From Shimia sediminis (lineage in GTDB: Bacteria; Pseudomonadota; Alphaproteobacteria; Rhodobacterales; Rhodobacteraceae): 64,000 bases of DNA. Position 1 is the first letter of the stretch; the number at the start of each line of letters is the position of its first letter. Below, in pieces: positions 9,397 to 18,699 of this stretch. The notes under the pieces are model-generated. The model was not told the DNA's origin. It saw nothing but the letters and a program-made list of their open reading frames with translations, and searched no databases. The stretch lies in assembly GCF_003990645.1 (NCBI RefSeq), contig NZ_RYZK01000003.1, positions 1 through 64,000 of the forward strand, written 5' to 3'. The position numbers and the translations under genes were made by a program.

Positions 9397-10554
9397 ATGG
9401 CCATTCTGACACAGGCGCAAATTGCGACGCTGACATCCCTTCGTCATGAGCTTCATCGCCGTCCCGAAAGTTCGGGCGAGGAGCGTGAGACGGCAAAGCG
9501 CATCAGAAACGAGCTGATTGCACTTGGGGCGGATCAGATCTGGCAGAGGTTGGGCGGTCATGGTGTTGCGGCAGCTTTTGACGGCGCAACGGATGGCCCA
9601 ACGGTTCTTCTGCGTTGCGAACTTGATGGGCTGCCGATTCATGAAATTTCCGACATTGCTCACAAATCCGAAATCGAAGGCAGGGGGCATCTCTGCGGCC
9701 ATGACGGGCATATGGCGTCGATGCTGGGTGTGGCTATGGCGCTCGCCATCCGGCCCACATCGGGCCGCGTGATCCTGCTTTTTCAACCGGCTGAAGAAAC
9801 CGGCGCTGGGGCCAAGTCGGTCATGGAAGACCCGCGTTGGCCGGAAATCCGCCCTGACTATGCCTTTGCCTATCATAACGTGCCGGGCCGTCCGCTTGGA
9901 GAGATTGGATTACGCCCTGGTCCGGGCAATTGCGCCTCTCGCGGGATGCAAATCCTGCTAGAGGGCAAAAGCTCTCACGCGGCGGCACCTGAAGACGGGG
10001 TTTCTCCAGGTGCGACCATGGCCAGTTTGATGCATGCCTTGCCAGCTCTTAGCGCAGGTACGATTGCAGATGGGGACTTTGCACTCGCTACGCTGACCCA
10101 TGCCCAATTGGGCGATCCAACCTTTGGCATCGCTCCAGGGCGAGGAGAACTGCGCGTTACACTGCGCTGCATGACCGATGCCCGCATGGACCTTCTGGTG
10201 TGTGACGCGCTGTCGCTCGTCGAGCGTTATAGTGACGGTCTGTCGGTCTCGTTTCATTGGCACGATGTCTTTTTGTCGGTGACCAACGACCCGGAAGCGA
10301 CTGACATCGCCCGTCAGATAGCCCAATCCCAGTGCCGCAGCCTGCGCGAAATGCCGACACCAATGCGCTGGTCGGAGGACTTTGGCCGGATCGGCGGGGA
10401 TGGCGCCAAAGCGGCCATGATCTATGTGGGCGCGGGTGAAAACCACCCTCAATTGCACAATCCTGACTACGACTTTCCTGATGCGTTGATCCCGATAGTG
10501 ATTGATCTATTCAGTGGCATCATAGACGCCATTCTGGGGCGCGCGCAGATCTGA
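9397..10554 (+). CDS. M20D amidohydrolase (N-acyl-amino-acid/hippurate hydrolase type)
   Basis: This 385-residue metal-dependent amidohydrolase has ELHRRPESSGEE at the N-terminus, the metal motif HLCGHDGHMASMLG and LLFQPAEETGAGAK. The ATG at 9397 follows AAAGGGG; earlier in-frame codons would run into the thiolase gene. It is a different M20 branch from the 6906 gene, so the operon encodes two amide hydrolases. They may act at different steps or on different N-acyl groups. Substrate unknown. Confidence 0.9.
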   Translation: MAILTQAQIATLTSLRHELHRRPESSGEERETAKRIRNELIALGADQIWQRLGGHGVAAAFDGATDGPTVLLRCELDGLPIHEISDIAHKSEIEGRGHLCGHDGHMASMLGVAMALAIRPTSGRVILLFQPAEETGAGAKSVMEDPRWPEIRPDYAFAYHNVPGRPLGEIGLRPGPGNCASRGMQILLEGKSSHAAAPEDGVSPGATMASLMHALPALSAGTIADGDFALATLTHAQLGDPTFGIAPGRGELRVTLRCMTDARMDLLVCDALSLVERYSDGLSVSFHWHDVFLSVTNDPEATDIARQIAQSQCRSLREMPTPMRWSEDFGRIGGDGAKAAMIYVGAGENHPQLHNPDYDFPDALIPIVIDLFSGIIDAILGRAQI

Positions 10555-10556
10555 AT

Positions 10557-11396
10557 ATGTCCACATCCCCCATTCCAAGCTCCTGGTGTGAAATCCACTG
10601 CGACCGCATTTCAAACAACCTCGAACTGACGCTGGGTCTTGTGCCGGACGGTGTAGGATTTTGCGCGGTGTTAAAGGCGGACGCTTATGGGCACGGGATC
10701 GCAAGAGTGGTCCCTTTACTTCTGGAGCAAGGGGTCAGCGTTGTCGGAATAACCTCAAACGCCGAAGCCCGCGCCGTTCGGAAGGCAGGGTTTTCCGGTA
10801 GGCTAATGCGCCTGCGCGCCGCCACACCGCAGGAGATGACCGAGGCGTGCGCTGACCGCGTTGAAGAACAGGTCGGTTCACTTTGGGCAGCCAAACATCT
10901 GCGTCAGAATCTAGCTTCTGGTTCGCGGCCGATTGGCGTTCATCTTGCGCTGAATAGCGATGGTATGAGCCGCGACGGGTTAGAAGTGTCGACCAAAGCT
11001 GGTCAACAGGAATGTTGGGAAATCCTTGATGAAATCGGCCCGCATGTCGTTGGCATCTGCACCCATTTCCCATCGAACGAGCCCGCTCTACTCAGACAGA
11101 ATTCGGACCTGTTCAAGCAGCAAGTTGCATGGATCTATGACTACGGTTCCCTGAAGAGGTCGGATATACTGGCCCACGCAGGCAGCACGTTGACTTTGCT
11201 CTCTGGCGAACAGATTGAAACTGACCTGTACCGATGCGGGGCCATCCTTTATGGTATCTTGAACCCGGAACTTGGCTTTCGCCCAAGCATGGAACTCAAG
11301 TCTCGTGTGGTTCACCTGGGAGATTACCCCAAGGGCGCAACCGTGGGCTATGATCGCGACTGCCTCTTGGAAACGGACCGCCGTCTGAAGGCATAG
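10557..11396 (+). CDS. alr: Alanine racemase, C-terminally truncated (probable pseudogene)
   Basis: The 279-residue product has the alanine-racemase fold III PLP barrel, including the PLP lysine segment CAVLKADAYGHG at about residues 36-47 and HAGSTLTLL. Family members are about 350-380 residues. This frame stops at TAG (11394-11396) just after the VGYDRDC segment that carries the second catalytic tyrosine, so nearly all of the C-terminal beta domain is absent. I find no continuation of that domain downstream in the same frame. It is cotranscribed, 2 nt after the M20 gene. It may be decaying or recently truncated; activity is doubtful because the domain forms the dimer active site. Confidence 0.8.
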   Translation: MSTSPIPSSWCEIHCDRISNNLELTLGLVPDGVGFCAVLKADAYGHGIARVVPLLLEQGVSVVGITSNAEARAVRKAGFSGRLMRLRAATPQEMTEACADRVEEQVGSLWAAKHLRQNLASGSRPIGVHLALNSDGMSRDGLEVSTKAGQQECWEILDEIGPHVVGICTHFPSNEPALLRQNSDLFKQQVAWIYDYGSLKRSDILAHAGSTLTLLSGEQIETDLYRCGAILYGILNPELGFRPSMELKSRVVHLGDYPKGATVGYDRDCLLETDRRLKA

Positions 11397-11753
11397 GTTA
11401 TCACGGATGCCATCGAAACCGGTTTGGAACTGATTGATGATGGGGAGGTCTACAGCCGGGTGAAAGTCGTTGAAACTCATGCCAAGCGAGTACCTTTGAC
11501 CATTTCTTTGAAAGCCTAGTGGTCTTCGAAATTGATAGAATTAATCTCCTGATCAGACCGAGAACTTCCAGACATGAAGTACTCATATTCCATTTCCAAT
11601 TGCACCGCTGCGTCTTCAGGTGAGGGTTGCCTCAAAATTTGTACGTTGAGCGGCATCGCTGAATCAAACCGTGACAGGCCCGCCACATGGGCTTTAACCT
11701 TAAGGCATACTACTCTAAGTCATTGCATTGGTTGGGTTGAAACAGGGTATCTC
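11397..11753. other. Gene-free stretch with an in-frame remnant
   Basis: This 357-bp stretch separates the truncated alanine racemase from the next LysR gene. The frame continues for 40 codons after the racemase stop, from 11397 to a second TAG at 11517, with protein-like composition (DAIETGLELIDDG) that I do not recognise as alanine racemase. The rest probably holds the LysR promoter. I see no RNA gene or repeat. Confidence 0.5.
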
Positions 11754-12683
11754 ATGCTGAATACAAGAGCGCTATTTTACCTAAGTGCGATCAACCGCAG
11801 AGGATCGCTGCGGCGGGCAGCGTCAATGTCAGGTGTCGATGTGTCGACGGTGAGTCGAAAGATCCGCCAGCTTGAAGAAATCTTGGATGTGACCTTGCTC
11901 GAGAGAGGGGCTTCCGGGACCATCTTGACAGAAGCAGGCCGATTGCTGGCACAGCATCACCATAAACAAGAGGCTTCAGAGGCGGCAATCTTGTCCCATC
12001 TTAACGAGCTTCAGGGGGTTGTTGCCGGATGGGTCCGAATCGCTGTTGGCGAGGGGTTCGTTTCTGACTTAATGCTGGAACCTTTGGGAGAATTCATGGC
12101 CGAAAACCCGGGTGTGAAAGTTGAAATCTCTGTGAGTGGAGTCGATGAAGCCACGGATTTGCTGAAGTCAGGAGATGTAGACTTGGCAATTCTCTACGCA
12201 CCGCCTGTCGACCATATGCTTGAATGCCATGCTGAAACAATTCAGCCGATTGATCTAATTGTGCCTGCCGATCATCCGTTCTCCCGAATAACACAGCCAC
12301 TGTCCTTTCAGGAAATCGCCAAGCACCCTATAGGTTTGATGGACCCCTCATTTGGGTTGCGCCAAATGCTGGACGCCGTTGCCCATCAGCAAAGAGTTGT
12401 GTTCGAGGCACAGCTTCTGACCAATTCTGTCAATGTGCTTAGGCATTATGTGTGCTCCGGCCGGGGTATAACATTCATGCCCGAGCTGACCGTTGCTCAA
12501 GAAATTAGCGCGGGCACACTGGTCGCAATTCCGTTGGAGCATAATATCTTCAGCAGTACGCGCGCACAAATCGCTAGTTTGGTAGACCGTGAAAGAACGA
12601 TCGCAACACAGTGCTGCCTAGACTATCTTCGTGCAAAAATGCGTTTTTTCAACGCCGATGCGCCGCGTCTGATCAGGCGCTGA
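11754..12683 (+). CDS. LysR-family transcriptional regulator
   Basis: From the ATG at 11754 the product is 309 residues, a normal LysR length. Upstream in-frame codons give a non-family extension and are not used. The helix-turn-helix is near residues 15-45 (GSLRRAASMSGVDVSTVSRK), followed by the periplasmic-binding-like effector domain. It lies 213 bp upstream of the TRAP transporter on the same strand and is the obvious candidate regulator of the TRAP/M81/racemase genes. Ligand unknown. Confidence 0.9.
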   Translation: MLNTRALFYLSAINRRGSLRRAASMSGVDVSTVSRKIRQLEEILDVTLLERGASGTILTEAGRLLAQHHHKQEASEAAILSHLNELQGVVAGWVRIAVGEGFVSDLMLEPLGEFMAENPGVKVEISVSGVDEATDLLKSGDVDLAILYAPPVDHMLECHAETIQPIDLIVPADHPFSRITQPLSFQEIAKHPIGLMDPSFGLRQMLDAVAHQQRVVFEAQLLTNSVNVLRHYVCSGRGITFMPELTVAQEISAGTLVAIPLEHNIFSSTRAQIASLVDRERTIATQCCLDYLRAKMRFFNADAPRLIRR

Positions 12684-12757
12684 CAAACTGCGCAAATCCG
12701 TATTTGGAAACAACCGGCGCAAGGTCCGAACAAACCCAAAAGGAGCAAAACTGCCTT

Positions 12758-12841
12758 ATGCAGGTTGATGTAGCTTGCGAAGTCAGTGTTGCGAAAAATG
12801 CAGCACTTCTGGCATTGATTCGCCCGCTTTTCAACACCTAA
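12758..12841 (+). other. Possible 27-residue leader ORF upstream of the TRAP operon
   Basis: A short ATG frame ending in TAA follows AAAGGAG at 12-nt spacing and ends 55 nt before the dctP gene. Its sequence (MQVDVACEVSVAKNAALL) matches nothing I know. It could be a regulatory leader peptide or simply chance; the long spacing argues for caution. Confidence 0.2.
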
Positions 12842-12896
12842 GCTCTCGGGGAACGCAACAAGAATACGTACTACTAACCCCAACAAGGAGAGACTA

Positions 12897-13925
12897 ATGA
12901 ACTTTTGGAGCAAATTCTCAGTCAAGACACTGAGTGCCGCTTGTTTTACTGCGGTGTGCCTCGCGGGTTCTGTCCAGGCTGGAACAGAAGTGAACCTGAG
13001 CTACAATGGTGCACCCGACGCAGGGAAAAACCCGGTCCATGCTTTTGCAATCGATTTGCAAGCGCGTGTTGAGGAAAAGACAAAGGGTGAAATCACACTG
13101 AAGCTATTTCCCAACAGCATGCTGGGTGAAGAACAGGACCGGATGGAGCAAACCATCAGCACTCCTTCCTTGAATGTTGCGTCATTCGCCGGCGTGACAC
13201 CCATCGTCCCCGAGGTCTTTGTCAGCTCAACCCCGTTTCTATTTGAAGATTTCACGTCAGCGCGTGCGTTTTTTGACAAAGGCGAGTTCTGGTCTGGCGT
13301 GAAGGCCTCGATGCGGGAGCGCGCTGGTGTGGAAATGCTCGCTGTTGTCGAAGAAGGCGGCTTTCTGGCCTTCACCAACAACAAAAAACCGATCTCCTCG
13401 CCGCAGGACTTTGATGGCTTGAGATTCCGTGCAATGGATCCTGGCCAGGTGGCTTTGTACGAAGGGTTTGGCGCCTCGGGCACCCCGATTCCGTGGACTG
13501 AGGTGTATCAGGCGCTGAAGACCGGCGTCGCTGATGGCCAAATGAATCCACCTGCCTACATCATTCTGGGTAGCCTCTATGAGGTGCAAACTTATCTGAC
13601 GCTGGCTAACATTCAGTACTCCCCCCAGTTCCTTGTAGGCAACGGGGCGTTCATCGACGGTCTGGACGAGGCAACACGTGCAGCCTTTCTTGAAGCCATT
13701 GACGAATCCTCGGCAGCAACCCGCAGCGCCAACGAAGCGCAGGTCAACGATCGGATCAAGTATCTGGAAGACAAAGGCATGGTTGTGATCCAGCCTTCGA
13801 CTGAAGAGTTGGCCAAATTCCGTGATCTGGGACAGCCTGCCTATCTTGACTGGCTCAAAGAGCAGGGAATTTCCGAAGCATCCATCGCACAAGCGTTGAA
13901 TGATGCGGGCGCAAGCGCACAGTAA
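12897..13925 (+). CDS. dctP: TRAP transporter solute-binding subunit (DctP family)
   Basis: The 342-residue periplasmic protein has a Sec signal peptide ending near SVQAG, then the DctP fold, with the usual long alpha-helical C-terminus and the segment GLRFRAMDPGQVALYEGFGA around the substrate-contact region. AAGGAGAG precedes the ATG. It delivers a carboxylate- or amino-acid-type ligand to the DctQ/DctM pair downstream. The ligand is probably what the M81 and proline-racemase-family enzymes in the same block act upon. Confidence 0.92.
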   Translation: MNFWSKFSVKTLSAACFTAVCLAGSVQAGTEVNLSYNGAPDAGKNPVHAFAIDLQARVEEKTKGEITLKLFPNSMLGEEQDRMEQTISTPSLNVASFAGVTPIVPEVFVSSTPFLFEDFTSARAFFDKGEFWSGVKASMRERAGVEMLAVVEEGGFLAFTNNKKPISSPQDFDGLRFRAMDPGQVALYEGFGASGTPIPWTEVYQALKTGVADGQMNPPAYIILGSLYEVQTYLTLANIQYSPQFLVGNGAFIDGLDEATRAAFLEAIDESSAATRSANEAQVNDRIKYLEDKGMVVIQPSTEELAKFRDLGQPAYLDWLKEQGISEASIAQALNDAGASAQ

Positions 13926-13936
13926 CCGCTACTACA

Positions 13937-13958
13937 GGCAGGGGAGCTTTCCCCTGCC
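13937..13958 (+). terminator. Intercistronic hairpin between dctP and dctQ
   Basis: GGCAGGGG and CCCCTGCC form a perfect 8-bp stem around AGCTTT, followed shortly by CCTTTT. It sits 12 nt after the dctP stop and 21 nt before dctQ. It probably raises dctP expression relative to the membrane subunits by partial termination or 3'-end protection. Confidence 0.65.
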
Positions 13959-13978
13959 CACCTTTTCCGAGGGCTCCG

Positions 13979-14473
13979 ATGAAACACACGATACCAAAGT
14001 TGCTTAACGCGAGCCGCCACCTGTCTTTGCAGCTTGCTACAGTTTTGCTTTTCTTGGATTTGCTTGTCATACTATTCGGCGTCATCACCCGATATGTTAT
14101 TGGCGGCGCGCCGATTTGGACTGATGAACTTGCACGCTACCTGATTATTGGCGGTGTCATGATTGCCGCCGGTGCCGTGTGGGTTGACGGAAGTCACATG
14201 CGTGTGAATGCGATTGAGCGCCTGCTTTCTAAGAAGCTCTGCAATATTCTGAAAGTTTACCAGTGGCTTCTGATCTTGGTCATTGCCCTGCTGGGTACGG
14301 TTTTTAGCTACAGATACGCGTTCTCCGTTTCCTTTTTCAAGACGCAAGGTCTTGGGGTGTCGCGAACAATTCCGCTGCTTACGATCCCAATCGGTTTGGG
14401 ACTGCTTTCCTGGCATCTGCTTCTGGCGGGGCCTTGGGGAGCAAGCGACCAGACAGAGGAGATCGCCGAATGA
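13979..14473 (+). CDS. dctQ: TRAP transporter small membrane subunit (DctQ family)
   Basis: The 164-residue protein has four predicted membrane segments and the DctQ-type segment IWTDELARYLIIGGVMIAAG near residues 43-62. It forms the small half of the sodium-driven TRAP permease. Its stop overlaps the dctM start at 14470 by 4 nt, as is common for this pair. Confidence 0.9.
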   Translation: MKHTIPKLLNASRHLSLQLATVLLFLDLLVILFGVITRYVIGGAPIWTDELARYLIIGGVMIAAGAVWVDGSHMRVNAIERLLSKKLCNILKVYQWLLILVIALLGTVFSYRYAFSVSFFKTQGLGVSRTIPLLTIPIGLGLLSWHLLLAGPWGASDQTEEIAE

Positions 14474-15756
14474 CCCTCACGATGCTTATTGTTTTCCTGG
14501 TTCATGTCCTGCTGGGGGTGCCACTGTTCATCTCGCTGCTTGCTGCGGCAGCCGTTGGGTTTATGTTCGTGGACCCAAGTATGATCCCGCGCATGATGCC
14601 CCAGCAGTTCTTCTCTGGAATTAATGTGTTCTCGCTGATGGCCATTCCGCTGTTTGTATTGGCCGGCAATCTCATGAATGTGAGTGGTCTTACTGACAGG
14701 CTAATGGCGTTTGCCAAGCTTCTGGTTGGTCATTTGCGCGGCGGAATGGGGCACGTCAATGTGGTCTCCAGTGTGTTTTTCGCAGGCGTCAACGGATCTG
14801 CAGTGGCAGATACCTCTGCGCTCGGGTCGTTGCTGATCCCAACCATGCGCAAAGAAGGCTATTCGACGTCTTTTGCTGCAGGCCTGACCGCCGGGAGTTC
14901 GCTGATCGGCCCGATCATCCCGCCCAGCATATTCATGATCCTCTATGCCTCGCTGACCAATACATCGGTTGGCGGTCTCTTTCTGGCCGGCGTCATTCCA
15001 GGGTTGATACTTGGTCTTGCCTTCATGGGAATGAATGTCTGGTATGCATGGAAACATGGCCTTGAAAGCCGCGGCCGGTTTCCCACCATAGGTGAATTTG
15101 CCTGGACGGCCTTAAGCGCTTTGCCCGCGCTCATCGCCCCTTTCATTATCGTTACCGGGATTGTCATCGGATTGGTCACACCGACAGAGTCCGGGGCGTT
15201 GACCGTGGCTTATGTTGCGTTGTGCGGGCTTGTTCTTGGAACGCTGAATATTTCGGCGTTTTGGCGTGCAGTTGTCGAAACCACAAAACTGACCTCTGCC
15301 ATCTTTCTCATCATGGCTGCTTCGACAACGGTAAGTTGGCTGCTCGCGTATGCGCAAGTGCCGAACCAATTCGTGTCCCTGCTGTCGCCCTATGTCGACC
15401 ATCCGGTCGTGGTTTTGCTTATGATCAGCGGGATTTGCTTTTTGACCGGTATGTTCATGGAGGAAGTCTCTGCATTGATGCTTCTTACTCCGATTGTGGT
15501 TCCTGTGGCTTTGAGCGCCGGTATCGATCCGATCCATTTGGGCGTCGTTATCACCCTGAACATCACGATCGCACTTATCACACCGCCTATGGGGGCATGT
15601 GTGTATGTGGCAGCGGCCGTGAGTGGGCTGGACATCGTGTCTTTGTTCCGCACCATCTGGCCGTTTGTTTTGACAGCATTGTTTGTCTTGCTGCTGCTGA
15701 TCCTGTTCCCGCCGCTTACTCTTTGGCTACCAGCCGTATTCGGCATGGGAAGCTAA
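14470..15756 (+). CDS. dctM: TRAP transporter large membrane subunit (DctM family)
   Basis: This 428-residue polytopic protein contains the DctM repeats GLTAGSSLIGPIIPPSIFMI and NITIALITPPMGACVYVAA, which form the substrate and sodium site. The ATG at 14470 overlaps the dctQ stop; a GTG-type extension to 14434 is not needed. With dctP and dctQ this is a complete tripartite secondary importer. Confidence 0.94.
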   Translation: MTLTMLIVFLVHVLLGVPLFISLLAAAAVGFMFVDPSMIPRMMPQQFFSGINVFSLMAIPLFVLAGNLMNVSGLTDRLMAFAKLLVGHLRGGMGHVNVVSSVFFAGVNGSAVADTSALGSLLIPTMRKEGYSTSFAAGLTAGSSLIGPIIPPSIFMILYASLTNTSVGGLFLAGVIPGLILGLAFMGMNVWYAWKHGLESRGRFPTIGEFAWTALSALPALIAPFIIVTGIVIGLVTPTESGALTVAYVALCGLVLGTLNISAFWRAVVETTKLTSAIFLIMAASTTVSWLLAYAQVPNQFVSLLSPYVDHPVVVLLMISGICFLTGMFMEEVSALMLLTPIVVPVALSAGIDPIHLGVVITLNITIALITPPMGACVYVAAAVSGLDIVSLFRTIWPFVLTALFVLLLLILFPPLTLWLPAVFGMGS

Positions 15757-15825
15757 AACGCGCGAATATCCGGACGATTGGCTCGGCTTTTGATCACCTT
15801 TTCTAACTTAGAGGCTATGGGCTCT

Positions 15826-17295
15826 ATGCGCCTTTTCATTGCGACTTTGTCGACTGAAACCAACACCTTCTGCTCACTGCCTACGGCCATGTCGGGGTTT
15901 GAAGAATTCTATCTGAGGCATGGGAATGCAACTCAGGATGTGCCCAATCTGATGACAGAAGCCCTGCATCTTTGGCGCAGCCGGGCAGAGGCGCTTGGCT
16001 GGGAAGTCATTGAAAGCCTTTCAGCCATCGCCGAACCTGCAGGGCCAACAGTTCGCAGCTGCTATGAAGCTCTGAGCGGGGAAATCCTGGCTGATCTGGA
16101 AGCGGCCGGCGGGGCAGACATAATTCTACTTCAATTGCACGGGGCCATGGTGGCGGAGCATCTTGAAGATTGCGAAGGCGACCTGCTGGAACGCATTCGC
16201 GCACGCTGTCCAGAGGCCACGCTGGGTGCGCTGCTGGATCTTCACTGCCATCTGACGGATAAAATGCTTACGGCTAGCGATCTGCTTGTCTGCTTCAAGG
16301 AATACCCCCACGACGATGCAACCGCCCGTGCCGACGAGGTGTTTGATCTGGCTGTGCGCACGCGTGCGGAAAACATTCGACCACGCATGGCGATGTTCGA
16401 TTGCCGCATGATCAACCTCTATCTCACCAAATCAGGTGCCATGAAGGATTTTGTGGCCCGGTTGAGTGCTGCGGAAAAGCTGGATGGTGTGCTCTCGGTG
16501 TCGTTGAGCCACGCATTTCCCTGGGGGGATGTTTCCGATGTGGGCGCGCGGACATTGGTTGTGACGGACCGAGATGAGGCCCTGGCGCGTAGCATGGCAG
16601 AGCAATTGGGCCGGGAATTCTATGATCTGCGGGAACAGGTCACGATCCCCTATCTGTCTATGGCGGAAGCGATTGAGAGAACGGAAACCACGGCAAGCCA
16701 GCTGACAGTTCTCGCCGATATGGGAGACAATACCGGCGGTGGTTCGCCGGGGGACACAACGGCCTTGCTGCAAGCTCTGCTTGAAGGTGGAATCCGAAAT
16801 TTTGCATGTGGGATCATCTGGGATCCTGGCGCTGTCCGGATCTGTTGTGATGCCGGGGTGGGCAGCCGCTTGAAACTCCGTATCGGGGGCAAGGCCAGCT
16901 CTGTCTCAGGTTTTCCGATCGATATCGAAGCCAGGATAATGAATATTCAATCTGATCTGGGCCAGCATATCGGCCCCAGCCTAGAGCCGCTGGGCACTCT
17001 GGTATGGCTGCGGCTGGATGATGACGTGGACATTCTCATCAACAACTTGCGGACGCAGGTTTATCATCCAGAAGCCTTTGAACAGATTGGTGTCCGGCTT
17101 GCAGACAAGAAAGCCGTAGCTCTCAAGTCGATGTTCCATTTCTACAGCGCCTTCAGTGAAGTTTCCGATCACATTTTGCAAGTTGCCACGCCGGGCGGAA
17201 CCTCGCCTGATTTTGAAAAAATCGCTCTAACCAAAATAAAGACACCATTCTGGCCGCAAGTGCCGTCCCCGTTCGGTCCTCATCGGGACGCCTAG
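15826..17295 (+). CDS. M81-family metallopeptidase (MlrC-like)
   Basis: The roughly 489-residue protein has M81 hallmarks: MRLFIATLSTETNTFCSLPT at the start, the metal-site segments LLDLHCHLTDKM and FKEYPHDDATARADE, and ADMGDNTGGGSPGD in the second half. MlrC of the microcystin pathway is the named relative, but most members are uncharacterised amidases linked to transporters. The start is probably ATG 15826 (ATG 15817 also possible after TAGAGG). It lies between a TRAP transporter and a racemase, so it probably opens an imported cyclic or amide-containing amino-acid derivative. Confidence 0.88.
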   Translation: MRLFIATLSTETNTFCSLPTAMSGFEEFYLRHGNATQDVPNLMTEALHLWRSRAEALGWEVIESLSAIAEPAGPTVRSCYEALSGEILADLEAAGGADIILLQLHGAMVAEHLEDCEGDLLERIRARCPEATLGALLDLHCHLTDKMLTASDLLVCFKEYPHDDATARADEVFDLAVRTRAENIRPRMAMFDCRMINLYLTKSGAMKDFVARLSAAEKLDGVLSVSLSHAFPWGDVSDVGARTLVVTDRDEALARSMAEQLGREFYDLREQVTIPYLSMAEAIERTETTASQLTVLADMGDNTGGGSPGDTTALLQALLEGGIRNFACGIIWDPGAVRICCDAGVGSRLKLRIGGKASSVSGFPIDIEARIMNIQSDLGQHIGPSLEPLGTLVWLRLDDDVDILINNLRTQVYHPEAFEQIGVRLADKKAVALKSMFHFYSAFSEVSDHILQVATPGGTSPDFEKIALTKIKTPFWPQVPSPFGPHRDA

Positions 17296-17349
17296 CGAAG
17301 CGGTGTGTTCGGATCAACGTTCCAATCTGTCCGTCAAAGGAGGCTGCAA

Positions 17350-18372
17350 GTGAAAATTCGTAATCGTTTGTCGATAATCGACTCCCACACCGCGGGGGAG
17401 CCGACCCGCATGGTTGTCAGCGGCTATCCGAAGATCAAGGGCGCTACGATGGCGGACCGCAAAAAGTTCCTTGAAGAAGAGATGGATTGGCTCCGCCGCG
17501 CAACGATGCACGAACCCCGCGGCCACAGGGACATGTTTGGCTGCATTCTGATGGACCCGGTCGATCCTGACGCCCACATCGGGGCGGTTTATATGGATGG
17601 TGGGCGTTTCTACAACATGTGCGGGCACGCTTCTTTAGGGATTTGCGGTATGCTGGTTGAAACCGGGCAAGTGCCGATCACCGGTCCCGAAACCGAAATT
17701 CGAATCGATACGCCGGCCGGGCTGGTGACGGGGACCGTGCGCACCGATGAAAACGGAGGTGTCGAACACGTATCTTTGATAGATGTTCCGTCATTCGCCT
17801 TTGACCTTGATGTCCAATTAGACGTCCCGGAATTTGGAACGGTTACTGTAGATATCAGTTTCGGCGGCAATATCTTCGTTATAGCCGCAGCTTCGGATTT
17901 CGGCTTCAGGTCCATCGACCCTGAACATACGAACAAACTGATTGAGGCCGGTGTGGCGCTCCGGGCGGCGGCCAACCGGCAGCTGCGCTATCTGCACCCG
18001 CTGTTGCCCCATATCGACACTATTGACATTGCGATGCTGACCGGGCCTGCCAGCGGGGCTCATGCCGATGCACGCAATATTGTTATTCTGGGCGATGGCC
18101 AGGCGGACCGGTCGCCCTGTGGCACCGGATCCTGCGCACGGGTGGCGGCGGAGCATGCCAAAGGGCGTCTGGAGGTTGGCCAATTGTTCCGGCATGAAAG
18201 CTCAATCAAAACTGTGTTTGACGTAATGATCCTTGAAAAGACAAACATAGGCGAATTCTCCGGCGTGATCCCCCAAATCGCATGCCGTCCCTTTATTACA
18301 GCGTTCAGCGATTTCGTCTTTGACCCTCAGGACCCTCTTCTCGGGGGGTTTACGCTGGGAACCGTTTCTTAA
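17350..18372 (+). CDS. Proline racemase / 4-hydroxyproline epimerase family protein
   Basis: The 340-residue product starts at GTG 17350 after AAAGGAGG. Both catalytic cysteines are present: Cys91 in NMCGHASLGICG and Cys257 in SPCGTGSCAR. Having two cysteines fits a racemase or epimerase rather than trans-3-hydroxyproline dehydratase, where the first is Ser/Thr. It would invert C2 of proline, hydroxyproline or a related imino acid. No hydroxyproline-oxidation genes follow, so the substrate may be the product of the neighbouring M81 enzyme. Confidence 0.88.
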   Translation: MKIRNRLSIIDSHTAGEPTRMVVSGYPKIKGATMADRKKFLEEEMDWLRRATMHEPRGHRDMFGCILMDPVDPDAHIGAVYMDGGRFYNMCGHASLGICGMLVETGQVPITGPETEIRIDTPAGLVTGTVRTDENGGVEHVSLIDVPSFAFDLDVQLDVPEFGTVTVDISFGGNIFVIAAASDFGFRSIDPEHTNKLIEAGVALRAAANRQLRYLHPLLPHIDTIDIAMLTGPASGAHADARNIVILGDGQADRSPCGTGSCARVAAEHAKGRLEVGQLFRHESSIKTVFDVMILEKTNIGEFSGVIPQIACRPFITAFSDFVFDPQDPLLGGFTLGTVS

Positions 18373-18699
18373 GGCGGCACACTTAAGTACTTGCTTGTTT
18401 CAAGCGGGTTTCTGTAATGGAGGCCAAAGTGCCACGAGACTCTGTCGCACGACGAGGAAAGGTCGTTCTTTTGAAAGGCTCATTCTCGCCAACCGAGGCC
18501 CTAACGGACAGCCCGGTATCAGTCTTGGTAAGCGTAACCTCCTTAGCAGCGCTCCGTATTTTTGGGCTACCTGCAGTGGGGTCAATCGGCGATTTGCATG
18601 TTTTGGGCAGTTTTCAAGGCTGGACACAGCCGTTTCATGCCGTGCAATTATTGCGCATCTACTAGCTGCTTGATCATTTTCAGACCAAGGATTCTCCAG
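18373..18699. other. Gene-free stretch upstream of a LysR gene
   Basis: This 327-bp stretch separates the racemase-family gene and the next LysR gene. Short open frames on both strands lack ribosome-binding sites and family resemblance. No terminator-grade hairpin, RNA gene or repeat was found. It probably contains the LysR promoter. Confidence 0.5.

Noticed and set aside
18417-18665. 82-residue open frame before the LysR gene
   Set aside because: No ribosome-binding site, no recognisable family, and composition unlike the flanking genes.
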